Positions 44,406 to 56,219 are shown, numbered from the stretch's first letter. The stretch is 64,000 nucleotides of DNA from Haemophilus influenzae (GCA_923172585.1 OV298644.1:1009427-1073426), one strand, 5' to 3'. Notes: generated by a model from the letters alone, not told the origin. Numbers and translations are program-made.

Positions 44406-47400
44406 ATGAAATTTACCGATATATTTATTCGTCGTCCTGTTTTAGCAGTTTCAATTAGTTTGTTAATGATTATTTTAGGGTTGCAAGCAATCTCGAAATT
44501 GGCAGTGCGTGAATACCCTAAAATGACTACTACAGTCATTACAGTGAGTACCGCATATCCAGGGGCAGATGCGAATTTAATCCAAGCATTTGTTACGTCA
44601 AAATTGGAAGAATCTATCGCGCAAGCCGATAATATTGATTATATGTCTTCGACTAGTGCGCCTAGTAGTTCGACTATTACAATAAAAATGAAATTAAATA
44701 CCGATCCTGCAGGCGCGTTAGCAGATGTGTTAGCCAAAGTGAATGCAGTAAAGTCAGCATTACCAAATGGTATTGAAGATCCTAGTGTATCCTCTTCTTC
44801 AGGTGGGAGCGGTATTATGTATATCAGTTTCCGATCTAAAAACTAGATTCTAGTCAGGTAACTGATTACATCAATCGTGTAGTCAAACCTCAATTCTTTA
44901 CGATTGAAGGCGTGGCAGAAGTACAAGTATTTGGTGCGGCTGAGTATGCATTACGTATTTGGCTAGATCCACAAAAAATGGCAGCTCAAAATCTTTCTGT
45001 GCCAACAGTGATGTCTGCGCTTTCTGCTAATAACGTACAAACGGCTGCGGGGAACGATAATGGCTATTATGTGAGTTATCGTAATAAAGTGGAGACTACA
45101 ACGAAATCAGTGGAACAACTCAGCAACTTAATTATTTCATCAAATGGCGATGATTTAGTGCGTTTGCGTGATATTGCAACCGTTGAATTAAATAAAGAAA
45201 GTGATAATTCGCGTGCTACGGCAAATGGCGCAGAGTCCGTTGTGTTAGCCATTAATCCAACCTCGACAGCAAACCCTTTGACTGTCGCAGAAAAAATTCG
45301 CCCTTTATATGAAAGTATAAAAACACAACTGCCAGACAGTATGGAAAGCGATATTCTTTATGACCGCACTATTGCCATTAATAGCTCTATTCACGAGGTC
45401 ATAAAAACTATTGGTGAAGCTACTTTGATCGTTTTAGTGGTAATTTTAATGTTTATCGGTTCGTTCCGTGCCATTTTAATTCCAATATTGGCTATTCCAA
45501 TTTCTCTTATTGGCGTATTAATGCTGCTACAAAGTTTCAACTTTTCTATTAATTTAATGACCTTGCTTGCTTTAATTCTTGCCATAGGTTTAGTCGTAGA
45601 TGATGCTATTGTGGTGCTGGAGAATATTGATCGTCATATTAAAGCGGGAGAAACGCCATTTCGCGCAGCAATTATTGGTACTCGTGAAATTGCCGTGCCT
45701 GTAATTTCTATGACTATCGCATTGATCGCAGTTTACTCACCAATGGCTTTAATGGGCGGCATTACCGGCACATTGTTTAAAGAGTTTGCTTTAACCCTTG
45801 CTGGTGCAGTATTTATTTCTGGTGTTGTGGCATTAACGTTATCGCCAATGATGAGTAGTAAGTTACTCAAATCCAATGCTAAACCAACATGGATGGAAGA
45901 ACGCGTAGAACATACCTTAGGTAAAGTAAATCGTGTTTACGAATACATGCTTGATCTCGTTATGCTCAATCGTAAATCAATGCTGGCTTTTGCGGTCGTG
46001 ATTTTCTCAACGCTCCCATTTTTGTTTAATTCACTTTCTAGTGAATTAACGCCAAATGAAGATAAAGGTGCATTTATTGCAATTGGTAACGCGCCATCTA
46101 GCGTAAATGTGGATTACATTCAAAATGCAATGCAACCATATATGAAAAATGTAATGGAAACACCCGAAGTCTCTTTTGGTATGAGCATTGCTGGCGCGCC
46201 AACTTCTAATAGCTCGTTAAATATCATCACATTGAAAGATTGGAAAGAACGTTCACGTAAACAATCCGCAATAATGAATGAAATTAATGAAAAAGCAAAA
46301 TCAATTCCAGAAGTGTCAGTATCAGCATTTAACATTCCTGAAATTGATACAGGGGAACAAGGCGCTCCAGTCTCTATTGTATTGAAAACTGCACAAGATT
46401 ATAAATCTTTGGCAAACACCGCTGAGAAATTCCTCAGTGCGATGAAAGCCTCTGGCAAATTTATTTATACAAATTTAGATTTGACCTATGACACGGCACA
46501 AATGACAATTTCAGTAGATAAAGAAAAAGCGGGAACTTACGGCATCACGATGCAACAAATCAGTAATACTTTAGGGAGTTTCTTATCTGGTGCGACAGTT
46601 ACGCGTGTGGATGTGGATGGACGCGCTTATAAAGTCATTTCGCAGGTAAAACGAGATGATCGCTTATCGCCAGAAAGTTTCCAAAATTATTATTTAACTG
46701 CATCTAATGGTCAATCAGTGCCATTAAGTAGTGTTATTAGTATGAAATTAGAAACTCAGCCAACATCATTACCGCGTTTCAGTCAGTTAAATTCGGCTGA
46801 AATCAGTGCTGTACCAATGCCAGGTACATCAAGTGGTGATGCCATTGCTTGGCTTCAACAACATGCAACGGACAATTTACCACAAGGCTATACGTTTGAT
46901 TTTAAATCTGAAGCACGTCAATTAGTCCAAGAAGGCAACGCATTAGCCGTCACTTTTGCATTGGCTGTTATCATCATATTCTTGGTACTTGCCATTCAGT
47001 TTGAATCTATACGTGACCCAATGGTAATTATGATTTCCGTACCATTAGCCGTAAGTGGTGCATTGGTGAGCTTAAATATTTTATCCTTCTTTAGCATCGC
47101 AGGAACAACATTAAATATCTACTCTCAAGTTGGGTTGATTACTCTCGTGGGATTAATCACCAAACACGGTATCTTAATGTGCGAAGTGGCAAAAGAAGAA
47201 CAGCTAAACTATGGTAAAACTCGTATTGAGGCAATCACTCACGCGGCAAAAGTGCGTTTGCGTCCAATTCTAATGACAACTGCTGCAATGGTAGCTGGCT
47301 TAATTCCATTACTCTATGCAACAGGTGCAGGAGCGGTATCTCGCTTTAGTATTGGGATAGTGATTGTAGCGGGATTATCCATTGGTACTATTTTTACCTT

Positions 47401-47485
47401 GTTCGTCTTGCCTGTGGTATATAGCTATGTCGCAACTGAACACAAACCATTACCGGTTTTTGATGAAAATAAAACAACCCACTAA
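44406..47485 (+). pseudogene. acrB: RND multidrug efflux pump AcrB, frameshifted
   Basis: AcrB is the trimeric proton-drug antiporter of the inner membrane. From ATG 44406 the frame reads MKFTDIFIRRPVLAVSISLL and stops at codon 147 in SFRSKN. One extra A in the A5 run at 44838-44842 restores SFRSKKLDSSQVTDYINRVV and joins the 857-codon frame that ends at 47485. The whole gene would then be about 1026 residues, normal for the family. The proton relay region is intact (GLVVDDAIVVLENIDRH, about 400). The second half has the FDFKSEARQ porter segment and LITKHGILMCEVAKEE (about 919-934). As written the pump would be absent, although the regulator and adaptor are whole. Confidence 0.9.
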
Positions 47486-47718
47486 TTAAAACATAGAAAA
47501 AACAAACCGCACTTAGGTTATCTTACGTAATTCGTACTTATAAATAGTTGTTTTATCCAACTTTTTTGAGCATAACCTGCATAAGTGCGGTATTTTTTAT
47601 TCTGTTAATTATATAAATGATCCACTTATGTTAGTCTTTATTTAAAGACTATTTTTCAGTAAACTTAGCGAATTTTGTTGAATTATTAAAATTATCACTT
47701 CAAATCTAGGAATTTATT

Positions 47719-48488
47719 GTGGCACATCGAGATTTTGCTGCGCGTCGTAGCTCAAATAATAAGAAAAAAATAAGAAAAAGAATACAAATGTCTTGATTTT
47801 TCTTGCTTTATTTATTGTTCTAGTTTTTGTTGTTGGACTTTATTTGTTGAAAAATCAGAACAGTAAGGTAAGCATGCAGCAAGCTATAACACAACAGGAA
47901 AAAGCTCAACCTAAAAGTGTGTTACCTAATCGTCCAGAGGAAGTGTGGAGTTATATTAAAGCCTTAGAAACGCGTACTGTACCTGTAGATAATAATCCAG
48001 CGAGTGTAGAACAAAATATGCGTTTAACAGAAGAACAACGTCAAGTTTTAATTCAAATAGAAAGAGATCAAAAAGCGGCTGATGAAGCTAGAAAACTGGC
48101 TGAGCAACAGAGAATAGAAGATGCAACGAGAACTCAATCCAAAAAAACGGAAGATATGAAAAATACAGAGGCAGAAATCGTAAAATCGGAATCAATTAAA
48201 AAGCAAGACTCACAGAAAATTGAAAGCGCAAAAAAAGTAGAACAAATAAAAACGGTTAATAATGTACGGGATAGCAAGAAATTTGGTTTACAATGCGGTG
48301 CTTTCAAAAATCGAGCGCAAGCTGAAAATTTGCAAGGTCGTTTACAGATGACAGGATTAAATGCTCAAATACAAACTAACGGCGAATGGAACCGTGTTCG
48401 TGTAGTAAGTTTTGATACTCGAGAGCTTGCAGTACAGGCGCAAAGTAGAGCTAAAACTGTTACCGATTGTGTTGTGATTGGTATGTAA
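47719..48488 (+). pseudogene. ftsN: cell division protein FtsN, frameshifted
   Basis: GTG 47719, after TAGGAATTT, opens VAHRDFAARRSSNNKK, the cytoplasmic FtsN head that binds FtsA. The frame is lost in the A7 run at 47764-47770; an eighth A gives KKKNKKKNTNVLIFLALF and joins the membrane segment (FLALFIVLVFVVGLYLL). Then comes the periplasmic part with NRPEEVWSYIKALETR and LTEEQRQVLIQIE, both close to E. coli FtsN, a Gln/Lys-rich linker, and a C-terminal SPOR domain (FGLQCGAFKNRAQAENLQGR). FtsN triggers septal peptidoglycan synthesis and is essential in E. coli, so a true null is unlikely. That makes a base-calling error the simplest cause. Confidence 0.88.
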
Positions 48489-48500
48489 TATATATTTATT

Positions 48501-50033
48501 TTAATGCCGAGTACCAAAAGGTGGTTTTGCAAACCAAATCACAATAAGCAATCCTAAGAATCCCATAGCTGATAACCAAAATATTTCATTTGCGCCAATA
48601 ATAAATCCTTGGGATGTTATTTGTTGAGCAAGGTAAGCTGAAGTTTGCGTATCACTTAAACCAAATTGATTCATTTGATGGTAAAAACTTTGGGAAATTG
48701 GGTTATAAGGATTAATGTGTTCTGTTAATTGAGTATGGTGAACAGCTTCACGGTTATACCACATAAATGTGGTCAAAGACGTTCCAACAGAACCCGCTAA
48801 AGTTCTCAAGAAGTTAAATAAGCTAGACGCAGAAGCCATTCTATGCGCAGGCAAGCCAGACAGCGTTATTGTGGTAAGTGGCATAAAGAAACAGGCCACC
48901 GCTAAACCTTGCACTAATTGTGGTAAAGCCACATCAGCAAAAGTCATTGATGGCTCGAAAGTCACCGCTCGCCAATAAAATGTTATTGCATATACAATAA
49001 AACTTATCGTCACTAAAATTCGCATATCGATCTTATAACCGAAACGCCCAATAATCGGTGAAAGCAAAATTGGGAATAATCCAACTGGGGAAGCCGCAAG
49101 CCCTGCCCACGTCGCGGTGTAATGGAAGACTTGTTGTAGCAAGAGCGGAATTAATACCACAGAACCTAGATAAATCAAAAAGGCTAAACTAGTACATAAA
49201 CACCCTACGCTAAAATTACGAGAATGGAAAAGCGAAATATCCACTACAGGATTGTCATCTGTCAATTCCCAAATAACCAAGGCAATCAGACAAACGACAG
49301 CAACAACGGCTAATATAATGATTTCATTAGAATTAAACCAATCTTGCTCACGACCCTGATCAAGCATTAATTGCAAACATCCCACACCTAAGACAAGTAA
49401 AACTAAACCGACTTTATCAATAGGTTGATGAACAATTTCACTTTCTCGGCTACCCAAAATCTTCCAGCTGATTAGCACAACTAACAAACCGATCGGAACA
49501 TTGATAAAAAAGATCCATCCCCAATGGATATTATCGCTAATCCATCCGCCTAAAATTGGGCCAAAAATAGGTGCAACCACAATAGTCATTGACCAAAATG
49601 CCAATGCCATTCCGCGTTTTTCTGGTGGATAATTATTTAATAATAAACTTTGAGAAAGAGGGATCACTGGGCCTGCGACAGCACCTTGAATGACTCGGTA
49701 AATAATTAATGCTTCAAGACTATCCGCAATCCCACAGAGCCAAGAAGAGACAACAAATAAAAAAGTTGAGACTAAAAATAACCGCACTTCGCCAAAACGT
49801 TTTGCTAACCAACCCGTTATTGGAATAGAAATCGCATTTGCCACACCAAAAGAAGTGATTACCCACGTACCTTGACTAAAAGATGCGCCAAGATCGCCCG
49901 CAATAGTAGGAATTGCCACATTTGCAATGGTAGAATCTAATACCTGCATAAAGGTGGCAAGAGATAAAGCCAGCGTTAATAAAATCAGGGCACCACCTTG
50001 AATAGGCGGGAATTTTTTTGCGGAATTGTCCAT
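48501..50033 (-). CDS. emrB: DHA2-family multidrug exporter EmrB
   Basis: The 510-residue MFS transporter has about 14 helices and the DHA2 family motif LDSTIANVAIPTIAGDLG (about 28-45), followed by motif A-like GWLAKRFGEVR (about 77-87) and GPVIPLSQSLLLNNYPPEKRG near 120-140. With EmrA and an outer-membrane channel it expels hydrophobic toxins using the proton gradient. It starts 9 bp after emrA, so the pair is one operon. Confidence 0.94.
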   Translation of the reverse strand: MDNSAKKFPPIQGGALILLTLALSLATFMQVLDSTIANVAIPTIAGDLGASFSQGTWVITSFGVANAISIPITGWLAKRFGEVRLFLVSTFLFVVSSWLCGIADSLEALIIYRVIQGAVAGPVIPLSQSLLLNNYPPEKRGMALAFWSMTIVVAPIFGPILGGWISDNIHWGWIFFINVPIGLLVVLISWKILGSRESEIVHQPIDKVGLVLLVLGVGCLQLMLDQGREQDWFNSNEIIILAVVAVVCLIALVIWELTDDNPVVDISLFHSRNFSVGCLCTSLAFLIYLGSVVLIPLLLQQVFHYTATWAGLAASPVGLFPILLSPIIGRFGYKIDMRILVTISFIVYAITFYWRAVTFEPSMTFADVALPQLVQGLAVACFFMPLTTITLSGLPAHRMASASSLFNFLRTLAGSVGTSLTTFMWYNREAVHHTQLTEHINPYNPISQSFYHQMNQFGLSDTQTSAYLAQQITSQGFIIGANEIFWLSAMGFLGLLIVIWFAKPPFGTRH

Positions 50034-50042
50034 AACGCCGCC

Positions 50043-51215
50043 TTAATGGCTGTTTTGCTGAATGATAGATTCAATCAAATTTTCTACCGCACTTTCATCA
50101 TATTTAAGTGTATCAGTAGAAAATAACGTTTTCGGTTCTGTTTTTTCTCGTAGTATTGCGCCTGATGAATCTGAAATTCTTACTTTTGCCGTTGCAGAAA
50201 GACCAATTCTCAATGGCGTTTCTGTAAATTGTTGTGGATCTAATTTAATTCGCACAGGTACGCGTTGCACCACTTTAATCCAGTTACCCGTAGCATTTTG
50301 TGAGGGCAAAAGAGAAAATGCATTGCCAGTCCCCATTTCAATACCATTTATCACGCCATCAAATTCTTTATTTTTACCGTATAAATCAAAATGGATTTTT
50401 ACTGGCTGACCAATGCGCATATTCGTTAATTGGGTTTCTTTGAAGTTAGCTTCTAGCCACATTTGTTCATTAGATACCACCGCCATTAATGCGCCACCCA
50501 CCGAAACGGCTTGCCCAACTTGAACATTACGACGCGCCACATAGCCATCAATTGGACTTCTAATTTTTGTACGTTGTAAATTTAACCAAGCCTGTTTGAG
50601 TGAACTCATTGCATTTTGTATTTGCGGTTGTTCACGTAATGGAACGTTACTCAATAAAGCCTGATTAGCAGCCAATTGATTTTTAGAGGCATTTAAATTT
50701 GCTTTGGCAAGCTCGACAGCTTCTTTTGCGTGTTGGAAAGATTCTTTATCAATCGCACCCATTTTTTCAAGTTGAACTCGGCGAGCCAAATTGCCTTGAG
50801 CTTGAGCTAAAGAAATTTCATTGGCGTGCACAGCTGATTGCAATTGCTGCACAGTAAAACCCAGTTGTTCTACCTGACGTACAGCATTGGCGAGATTGCT
50901 TTTGGCCTGTTCGAAACTAAGTTTCGCATTCGTATCATCCAATTCAACTAGAATATCACCTGCATGGACTTTATCCATATTGTCAGCATTAATCTTCGCT
51001 ACATTACCTGCAACTTGTGATGATACCATTACTTGATTTCCACCCACATAAGCATCTTCTGTTTCTTCAAAATCCTTCAAGAAGAAAAACCAATACAAAG
51101 CACAAGCAATACCAATAATAAGCAGGAGAAGAATAAAAATGCTTAAGCCTTTTTTACGGTTAGTTTTATTTGATACAGATTTAGTTGATGGGTTTTCAGT
51201 TGCAATTTGCGTCAT
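50043..51215 (-). CDS. emrA: efflux adaptor EmrA (HlyD family)
   Basis: The 390-residue membrane-fusion protein has one N-terminal membrane helix (GLSIFILLLLIIGIACALYWF, about 24-44) and a long periplasmic part. The half-lipoyl motif GNVAKINADNMDKVHAGDIL (about 70-89), a coiled coil (about 95-205) and the return lipoyl segment RSPIDGYVARRNVQVGQAVS (about 218-237) are visible. It is upstream of emrB on the same strand. No EmrR-type regulator is adjacent. Confidence 0.94.
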   Translation of the reverse strand: MTQIATENPSTKSVSNKTNRKKGLSIFILLLLIIGIACALYWFFFLKDFEETEDAYVGGNQVMVSSQVAGNVAKINADNMDKVHAGDILVELDDTNAKLSFEQAKSNLANAVRQVEQLGFTVQQLQSAVHANEISLAQAQGNLARRVQLEKMGAIDKESFQHAKEAVELAKANLNASKNQLAANQALLSNVPLREQPQIQNAMSSLKQAWLNLQRTKIRSPIDGYVARRNVQVGQAVSVGGALMAVVSNEQMWLEANFKETQLTNMRIGQPVKIHFDLYGKNKEFDGVINGIEMGTGNAFSLLPSQNATGNWIKVVQRVPVRIKLDPQQFTETPLRIGLSATAKVRISDSSGAILREKTEPKTLFSTDTLKYDESAVENLIESIIQQNSH

Positions 51216-51388
51216 AATGCCTTCCCTAAGCTGGGATAATGTTTAAAAATGAGGATAACCTTTAAAACTATCAAAAATAAAATGAAAGGTCATTATGAAA
51301 CTTTAAAAAGGGGAACTCAAGGGAAATCATCATCTCTTTATTTTCTAGATTAATGAATATTCTAAAGATATAGTCTCATTAATTTGAT

Positions 51389-51871
51389 TTATTTTCGTGT
51401 AAGAATCAAAAATCGACAATCATAGCGATTTTGTTCATCCGCCTTACGATATTCATCAAATTCAATTTCCCACTCCTCCCAATTCAATTGAGGGAAAAAA
51501 GTATCGCCATCTAGTTCTGTTTGAATTTGAGTAAGGTATAACTTATCTGCTTTGGGTAAATATTGTTTGAATAACTCTCCCCCACCAATCAACATAATTT
51601 CATCAAAATCTCTGACAAAATTGACCGCACTTTCAAAGCTATCTTTCCATATCACACCTTCGTGTTCAAAAAGCTGGCGAGAAAGTACGATATTGGTTCG
51701 TTTAGGTAGTGGACGACCAATACTTTCAAAGGTTTTACGCCCCATAATGACAGGTTTACCAGTGGTGTTTTGACGAAACCAAGCTAAATCTGCAGGCAAG
51801 TGCCAAGGCATTTGGTTATCTTTACCAATCACATTATTTAATGTTGTCGCCACAATTAAACTAAATGTCAT
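51389..51871 (-). CDS. folA: dihydrofolate reductase
   Basis: The 160-residue enzyme reduces dihydrofolate to THF with NADPH and is the target of trimethoprim. N-terminal MTFSLIVATTLNNVIGKDNQMPWHLPADL carries the folate-site WHLPADL; GRKTFESIGRPLP (about 45-57) and MLIGGGELFKQYLP (about 93-106) bind NADPH. Length fits chromosomal DHFR. It is divergent from proB. ThyA, which produces dihydrofolate, is about 4 kb downstream on the other strand. Confidence 0.97.
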   Translation of the reverse strand: MTFSLIVATTLNNVIGKDNQMPWHLPADLAWFRQNTTGKPVIMGRKTFESIGRPLPKRTNIVLSRQLFEHEGVIWKDSFESAVNFVRDFDEIMLIGGGELFKQYLPKADKLYLTQIQTELDGDTFFPQLNWEEWEIEFDEYRKADEQNRYDCRFLILTRK

Positions 51872-51971
51872 AAATCCCCCTAAAATTTGCCGTTACTATA
51901 CCTGATATTAAGTGATTTTTCATTGATTTAGTGATAACGTTAATGCCAATTTTAAGAACTTGGAAAGGACT

Positions 51972-53078
51972 ATGAACAAAAAAACAATCGTTGTGAAATT
52001 CGGTACAAGCACGCTAACTCAGGGTTCGCCAAAACTGAATTCGCCACATATGATGGAAATCGTTCGTCAAATTGCACAACTGCACAATGATGGATTTCGT
52101 ATAGTGATCGTGACTTCTGGTGCGATTGCAGCGGGTCGCCATTATTTAAATCATCCTCAATTACCACCCACTATCGCTTCAAAGCAACTGCTTGCAGCGG
52201 TTGGTCAGAGCCAATTAATTCAGGCTTGGGAAAAATTATTTGCTATTTATGATATCCATATCGGGCAACTTTTATTAACTCGTGCAGATATTGAAGATCG
52301 AGAACGTTTTTTAAATGCGCGAGATACTTTACACGCACTTTTAGATAACCACATAATTCCTGTGATTAATGAAAATGATGCGGTAGCGACTGCGGAAATT
52401 AAAGTAGGTGACAATGACAATTTATCGGCATTAGTCGCTATTCTTGTGCAAGCGGAACAGCTTTATTTATTGACTGATCAACAAGGTTTATTTGATAGTG
52501 ATCCACGTAAAAATCCTGAAGCGAAATTAATTCCAGTTGTAGAACAAATCACCGATCATATTCGATCAATTGCAGGAGGAAGTGGTACAAATCTTGGTAC
52601 TGGTGGAATGATGACCAAAATCATTGCTGCCGATGTTGCGACTCGCTCTGGAATTGAAGCCATTATTGCTCCAGGTAATCGCCCAAATGTAATTGCAGAT
52701 CTTGCTTATGAACAAAATATTGGTACAAAATTTATTGCACACCAATCTGATCGATTAGAAAGCCGCAAACAATGGCTTTTCGCCGCACCATCGGCAGGTA
52801 TTATTACCATTGATAACGGTGCGCAAAATGCCATTCTTGAACAAAATAAATCTTTATTACCCGCTGGTATTATTAACGTGGAAGGGCGTTTTTCGCGTGG
52901 TGAAGTAGTCAAAATACGCACTCAATCAGGTAAAGACATTGCGCTGGGTATGCCACGCTATAACAGCGATGCTCTACAATTAATTAAGGGCAGAAAATCA
53001 GCAGACATTGAGAATGTTTTAGGCTATGAATATGGCGCGGTGGCAATGCATCGTGATGATATGATTATTTTGTCATAA
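51972..53078 (+). CDS. proB: glutamate 5-kinase
   Basis: The 368-residue enzyme phosphorylates glutamate, the first step of proline synthesis. The amino-acid kinase domain begins [18 protein letters not shown] and contains [11 protein letters not shown] (about 48-58), NENDAVAT near 135 and [13 protein letters not shown] (about 209-221). A C-terminal PUA domain (about 275-365) is present, as in E. coli ProB. ATG 51972 follows GGAAAGGA; the upstream in-frame codons from 51960 lack similarity. proA is not adjacent here. Confidence 0.96.
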   Translation: MNKKTIVVKFGTSTLTQGSPKLNSPHMMEIVRQIAQLHNDGFRIVIVTSGAIAAGRHYLNHPQLPPTIASKQLLAAVGQSQLIQAWEKLFAIYDIHIGQLLLTRADIEDRERFLNARDTLHALLDNHIIPVINENDAVATAEIKVGDNDNLSALVAILVQAEQLYLLTDQQGLFDSDPRKNPEAKLIPVVEQITDHIRSIAGGSGTNLGTGGMMTKIIAADVATRSGIEAIIAPGNRPNVIADLAYEQNIGTKFIAHQSDRLESRKQWLFAAPSAGIITIDNGAQNAILEQNKSLLPAGIINVEGRFSRGEVVKIRTQSGKDIALGMPRYNSDALQLIKGRKSADIENVLGYEYGAVAMHRDDMIILS

Positions 53079-53158
53079 TGTCCTTTGGTTGATAAAAGCA
53101 CTGATTTATGAAACAATCTTGAGCTATTTTTATAGGAAAAATTTAAGGTAAAACGATA

Positions 53159-53749
53159 GTGATCGATTTTGATGGCTACCGTCCAAATGTGGGTATTGTG
53201 ATTTGTAATCGCAAAGGGCAAGTGCTTTGGGCGAATCGTTGTGGGCAAAATTCGTGGCAGTTTCCGCAAGGTGGTATTAATGATAATGAAAGTGCCGAGC
53301 AAGCGATGTATCGCGAACTACACGAGGAAGTTGGTTTACAACCTAAAGATGTGCGTCTGTTATATGTTTCTAAACATTGGTTACGCTATAAATTGCCAAA
53401 GCGTTTATTGCGTTATGACAGCAAGCCGATGTGTATTGGGCAGAAACAACGCTGGTTTTTGCTACAGCTTGTTAGCGATGAAAAAAACATCAATATGCAA
53501 ACAACTAAATCGCCAGAATTTGACGGGTGGCGTTGGGTAAGTTTTTGGTATCCTGTTCGTCAAGTTGTGTCTTTTAAGCGAGATGTTTATCGAAAGGTAA
53601 TGAAAGAGTTTGCTTCGATACTATTTACGGATAATCCACTAATATTTTCCGCATCTCGTGAAGCAAATTCACAGCATTATTCGGCAAACAAAAAATATTC
53701 TCAGACAAAATACACGAAACGCCATTTTTATAAATCAAGAGGTCAATAA
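53159..53749 (+). CDS. rppH: RNA pyrophosphohydrolase
   Basis: The 196-residue Nudix enzyme removes pyrophosphate from 5'-triphosphate mRNA and so starts decay. The GTG-started N terminus ([20 protein letters not shown]) and the Nudix box [23 protein letters not shown] (about 38-60, key residues E..REL.EE.G) are clear, as is [24 protein letters not shown] (about 121-144). The basic tail after residue 160 is longer than in many relatives. The stop overlaps the next ATG (TAATG), the first of several tight joints in the rppH-to-tadA run. Confidence 0.96.
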   Translation: MIDFDGYRPNVGIVICNRKGQVLWANRCGQNSWQFPQGGINDNESAEQAMYRELHEEVGLQPKDVRLLYVSKHWLRYKLPKRLLRYDSKPMCIGQKQRWFLLQLVSDEKNINMQTTKSPEFDGWRWVSFWYPVRQVVSFKRDVYRKVMKEFASILFTDNPLIFSASREANSQHYSANKKYSQTKYTKRHFYKSRGQ

Positions 53750-54543
53750 TGTTCACTTTTATTCTTCTTTGTTTACTTGTTGGCGCATTAGCGGGTTTTC
53801 TTGCTGGATTATTTGGTATCGGCGGTGGGTTAGTAATTGTGCCAACGTTAGTGTATTTACTGCCCATTGTAGATGTACCAGAATCTTTGTTGATGTCTAC
53901 CGCACTTGGAACATCATTTGCTACCATTGTGATTACTGGCATTGGATCGGCACAACGTCATCATAAATTAGGTAACATAGTCTGGCAGGCAGTTCGCATT
54001 TTAGCTCCGGTTATTATGCTTTCTGTTTTTGTTTGTGGTTTATTCATTGGAAGACTTGATCGTGAAATTTCTGCCAAAATTTTTGCTTGCTTAGTGGTAT
54101 ATTTAGCCACAAAAATGGTACTTTCGATTAAAAAAGATCAAGTTACAACAAAACCACTTACCCCCCTTTCTTCCGTAATTGGCGGTATTTTGATTGGTAT
54201 GGCATCTAGTGCTGCGGGAATTGGCGGTGGTGGATTTATTGTACCGTTTTTAACTGCTCGTGGCATTAATATCAAACAAGCCATCGGTTCTTCTGCATTT
54301 TGTGGGATGTTATTGGGCATATCAGGGATGTTTAGTTTTATAGTGAGTGGTTGGGGAAATCCATTAATGCCTGAATATTCGCTCGGTTATATTTATCTTC
54401 CCGCAGTGTTAAGCATTACTGCCACTTCATTTTTTACTTCCAAATTAGGCGCAAGTGCAACCGCTAAATTGCCTGTTTCAACCCTAAAAAAAGGTTTCGC
54501 CCTTTTCTTAATTGTGGTTGCGATCAATATGTTTCTGAAATAA
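53749..54543 (+). CDS. TSUP-family membrane transporter (TauE/SafE)
   Basis: The 264-residue protein with about eight helices matches the TauE/SafE (TSUP) family of sulfite or sulfoacetate-type exporters. The repeated glycine-rich motif occurs twice: [19 protein letters not shown] (about 16-34) and [23 protein letters not shown] (about 146-168). The substrate cannot be told from sequence. It overlaps rppH by one base and is 8 bp before lgt, so it is part of that operon. Confidence 0.88.
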   Translation: MFTFILLCLLVGALAGFLAGLFGIGGGLVIVPTLVYLLPIVDVPESLLMSTALGTSFATIVITGIGSAQRHHKLGNIVWQAVRILAPVIMLSVFVCGLFIGRLDREISAKIFACLVVYLATKMVLSIKKDQVTTKPLTPLSSVIGGILIGMASSAAGIGGGGFIVPFLTARGINIKQAIGSSAFCGMLLGISGMFSFIVSGWGNPLMPEYSLGYIYLPAVLSITATSFFTSKLGASATAKLPVSTLKKGFALFLIVVAINMFLK

Positions 54544-54551
54544 GGAAAATT

Positions 54552-55358
54552 ATGAATTCAAATTATTTACTTCTTCCCCACTTTGATCCGAGTATTTTTA
54601 CGCTTGGCGATAGTAATATCGGCTTACGTTGGTATGGTTTGATGTACCTTTTAGGTTTTGTTTTTGCACGTTGGCTTGCGGTTCGCCGCGCTAATCGCCC
54701 AAATAGCGGTTGGACAGTAGATCAAGTTGATAGCTTACTTTTCAATGGTTTTATGGGGGTGTTTATTGGCGGACGTGTTGGCGATGTATTTTTCTATAAT
54801 CTCGATCATTTCTTACAAGAACCACTTTATTTATTCCGCGTTTGGGAAGGTGGAATGTCGTTCCACGGTGGCTTAATTGGTGTAATTGTTGCTATGATTT
54901 GGACATCTTATTCACAAAAACGTAATTTTTGGCAAACGGCTGATTTTGTTGCGCCTTTGATTCCGTTTGGTTTAGGTTTAGGCAGAATTGGTAATTTCAT
55001 TAATCTTGAACTATGGGGACGCGAAATGAATGTGCCTTGGGCAATGATTTTCCCGAATGATCCTCTTTTACTGCCTCGTCATCCATCACAACTTTATGAA
55101 GCCTTTTTAGAAGGCCTGGTGTTGTTTGCGATTCTGAATATTTTTATTAAAAAGCCACGTCCAATGGCTTCTGTTGCAGGTTTATTCTTAATTGGTTATG
55201 GCGTCTTCCGTTTTATTGTGGAATATGTGCGTGAACCTGAAGTTGAAAATTTCTTTGGGATTATTACACGAGGACAAGCCCTTTGCTTACCAATGATTAT
55301 TGGTGGTGCTTTCATTATGGCTTGGGCTTATTCACGCAAAAGTGCGGTCATAAAATAG
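54552..55358 (+). CDS. lgt: phosphatidylglycerol-prolipoprotein diacylglyceryl transferase
   Basis: The 268-residue inner-membrane enzyme attaches diacylglycerol to the lipobox Cys of pre-lipoproteins, the first and essential step of lipoprotein maturation. Signatures: [13 protein letters not shown] (about 24-36), [12 protein letters not shown] (about 99-110, with the key His), [15 protein letters not shown] (about 143-157, Lgt signature) and [12 protein letters not shown] (about 177-188). Seven membrane helices are expected. thyA follows 9 bp later, an arrangement known as lgt-thyA in E. coli. Confidence 0.97.
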   Translation: MNSNYLLLPHFDPSIFTLGDSNIGLRWYGLMYLLGFVFARWLAVRRANRPNSGWTVDQVDSLLFNGFMGVFIGGRVGDVFFYNLDHFLQEPLYLFRVWEGGMSFHGGLIGVIVAMIWTSYSQKRNFWQTADFVAPLIPFGLGLGRIGNFINLELWGREMNVPWAMIFPNDPLLLPRHPSQLYEAFLEGLVLFAILNIFIKKPRPMASVAGLFLIGYGVFRFIVEYVREPEVENFFGIITRGQALCLPMIIGGAFIMAWAYSRKSAVIK

Positions 55359-55367
55359 GAGATTTTT

Positions 55368-56219
55368 ATGAAGCAATATCTTGATCTTTGTCGTCGCATT
55401 GTTAATGAAGGTGAATGGGTTGCCAATGAGCGTACAGGTAAGCATTGCCTCACGGTCATTAATGCAGATTTAGAATATGACGTGGCGAATAATCAATTTC
55501 CGCTGATTACTACCCGTAAAAGTTATTGGAAAGCGGCCATTGCTGAATTTCTAGGTTATATTCGTGGATATGACAATGCCGCTGATTTCCGCGCACTTGG
55601 CACGAAAACTTGGGATGCTAATGCGAATGAAAATGCAGCTTGGCTTGCAAATCCGCATCGTAGAGGCGTTGATGATATGGGGCGCGTATATGGTGTGCAA
55701 GGCAGAGCATGGCGTAAGCCTAATGGAGAAACCATCGATCAGCTACGTAAAATTGTTAATAACTTAACGAAAGGTATTGATGATAGAGGAGAGATTTTAA
55801 CTTTTTTTAACCCTGGGGAATTTGATCTTGGTTGTCTTCGTCCTTGTATGCATACGCATACTTTTTCTCTTGTGGGCGATACTTTACATCTTACTAGCTA
55901 TCAGCGTTCCTGTGATGTTCCGCTTGGATTGAATTTCAATCAAATTCAGGTGTTTACCTTCTTAGCGCTTATGGCTCAGATCACGGGCAAAAAAGCCGGC
56001 AAGGCATATCATAAAATTGTGAATGCGCATATTTATGAAGATCAGCTTGAGTTAATGCGTGACGTACAACTTAAACGCGAGCCTTTCCCATTGCCAAAAT
56101 TAGAAATCAATGCAGATATAAAAACCCTTGAAGATTTAGAAACTTGGGTCACGATGGATGATTTCAAAGTCGTTGGCTATCAATCTCACGAACCAATTAA
56201 ATATCCTTTTTCCGTCTAA
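55368..56219 (+). CDS. thyA: thymidylate synthase
   Basis: The 283-residue enzyme makes dTMP from dUMP with 5,10-methylene-THF. The catalytic Cys is in [15 protein letters not shown] (about 161-175). The dUMP-binding [17 protein letters not shown] follows (about 182-198), and [10 protein letters not shown] near 222 is conserved. The protein is slightly longer than the 264-residue E. coli enzyme and the segment around the active Cys differs from the usual PCHAFFQF, a feature of the Pasteurellaceae form. The stop overlaps the tadA ATG (TAATG). Confidence 0.96.
   Translation: MKQYLDLCRRIVNEGEWVANERTGKHCLTVINADLEYDVANNQFPLITTRKSYWKAAIAEFLGYIRGYDNAADFRALGTKTWDANANENAAWLANPHRRGVDDMGRVYGVQGRAWRKPNGETIDQLRKIVNNLTKGIDDRGEILTFFNPGEFDLGCLRPCMHTHTFSLVGDTLHLTSYQRSCDVPLGLNFNQIQVFTFLALMAQITGKKAGKAYHKIVNAHIYEDQLELMRDVQLKREPFPLPKLEINADIKTLEDLETWVTMDDFKVVGYQSHEPIKYPFSV

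Noticed and set aside
41183-47770. Poly-A runs in rhlB, acrB and ftsN as programmed frameshift or phase-switch sites
   Set aside because: Haemophilus phase variation mainly uses tetranucleotide repeats, the runs are short, and one affected gene should be essential. Kept only as a remote alternative.
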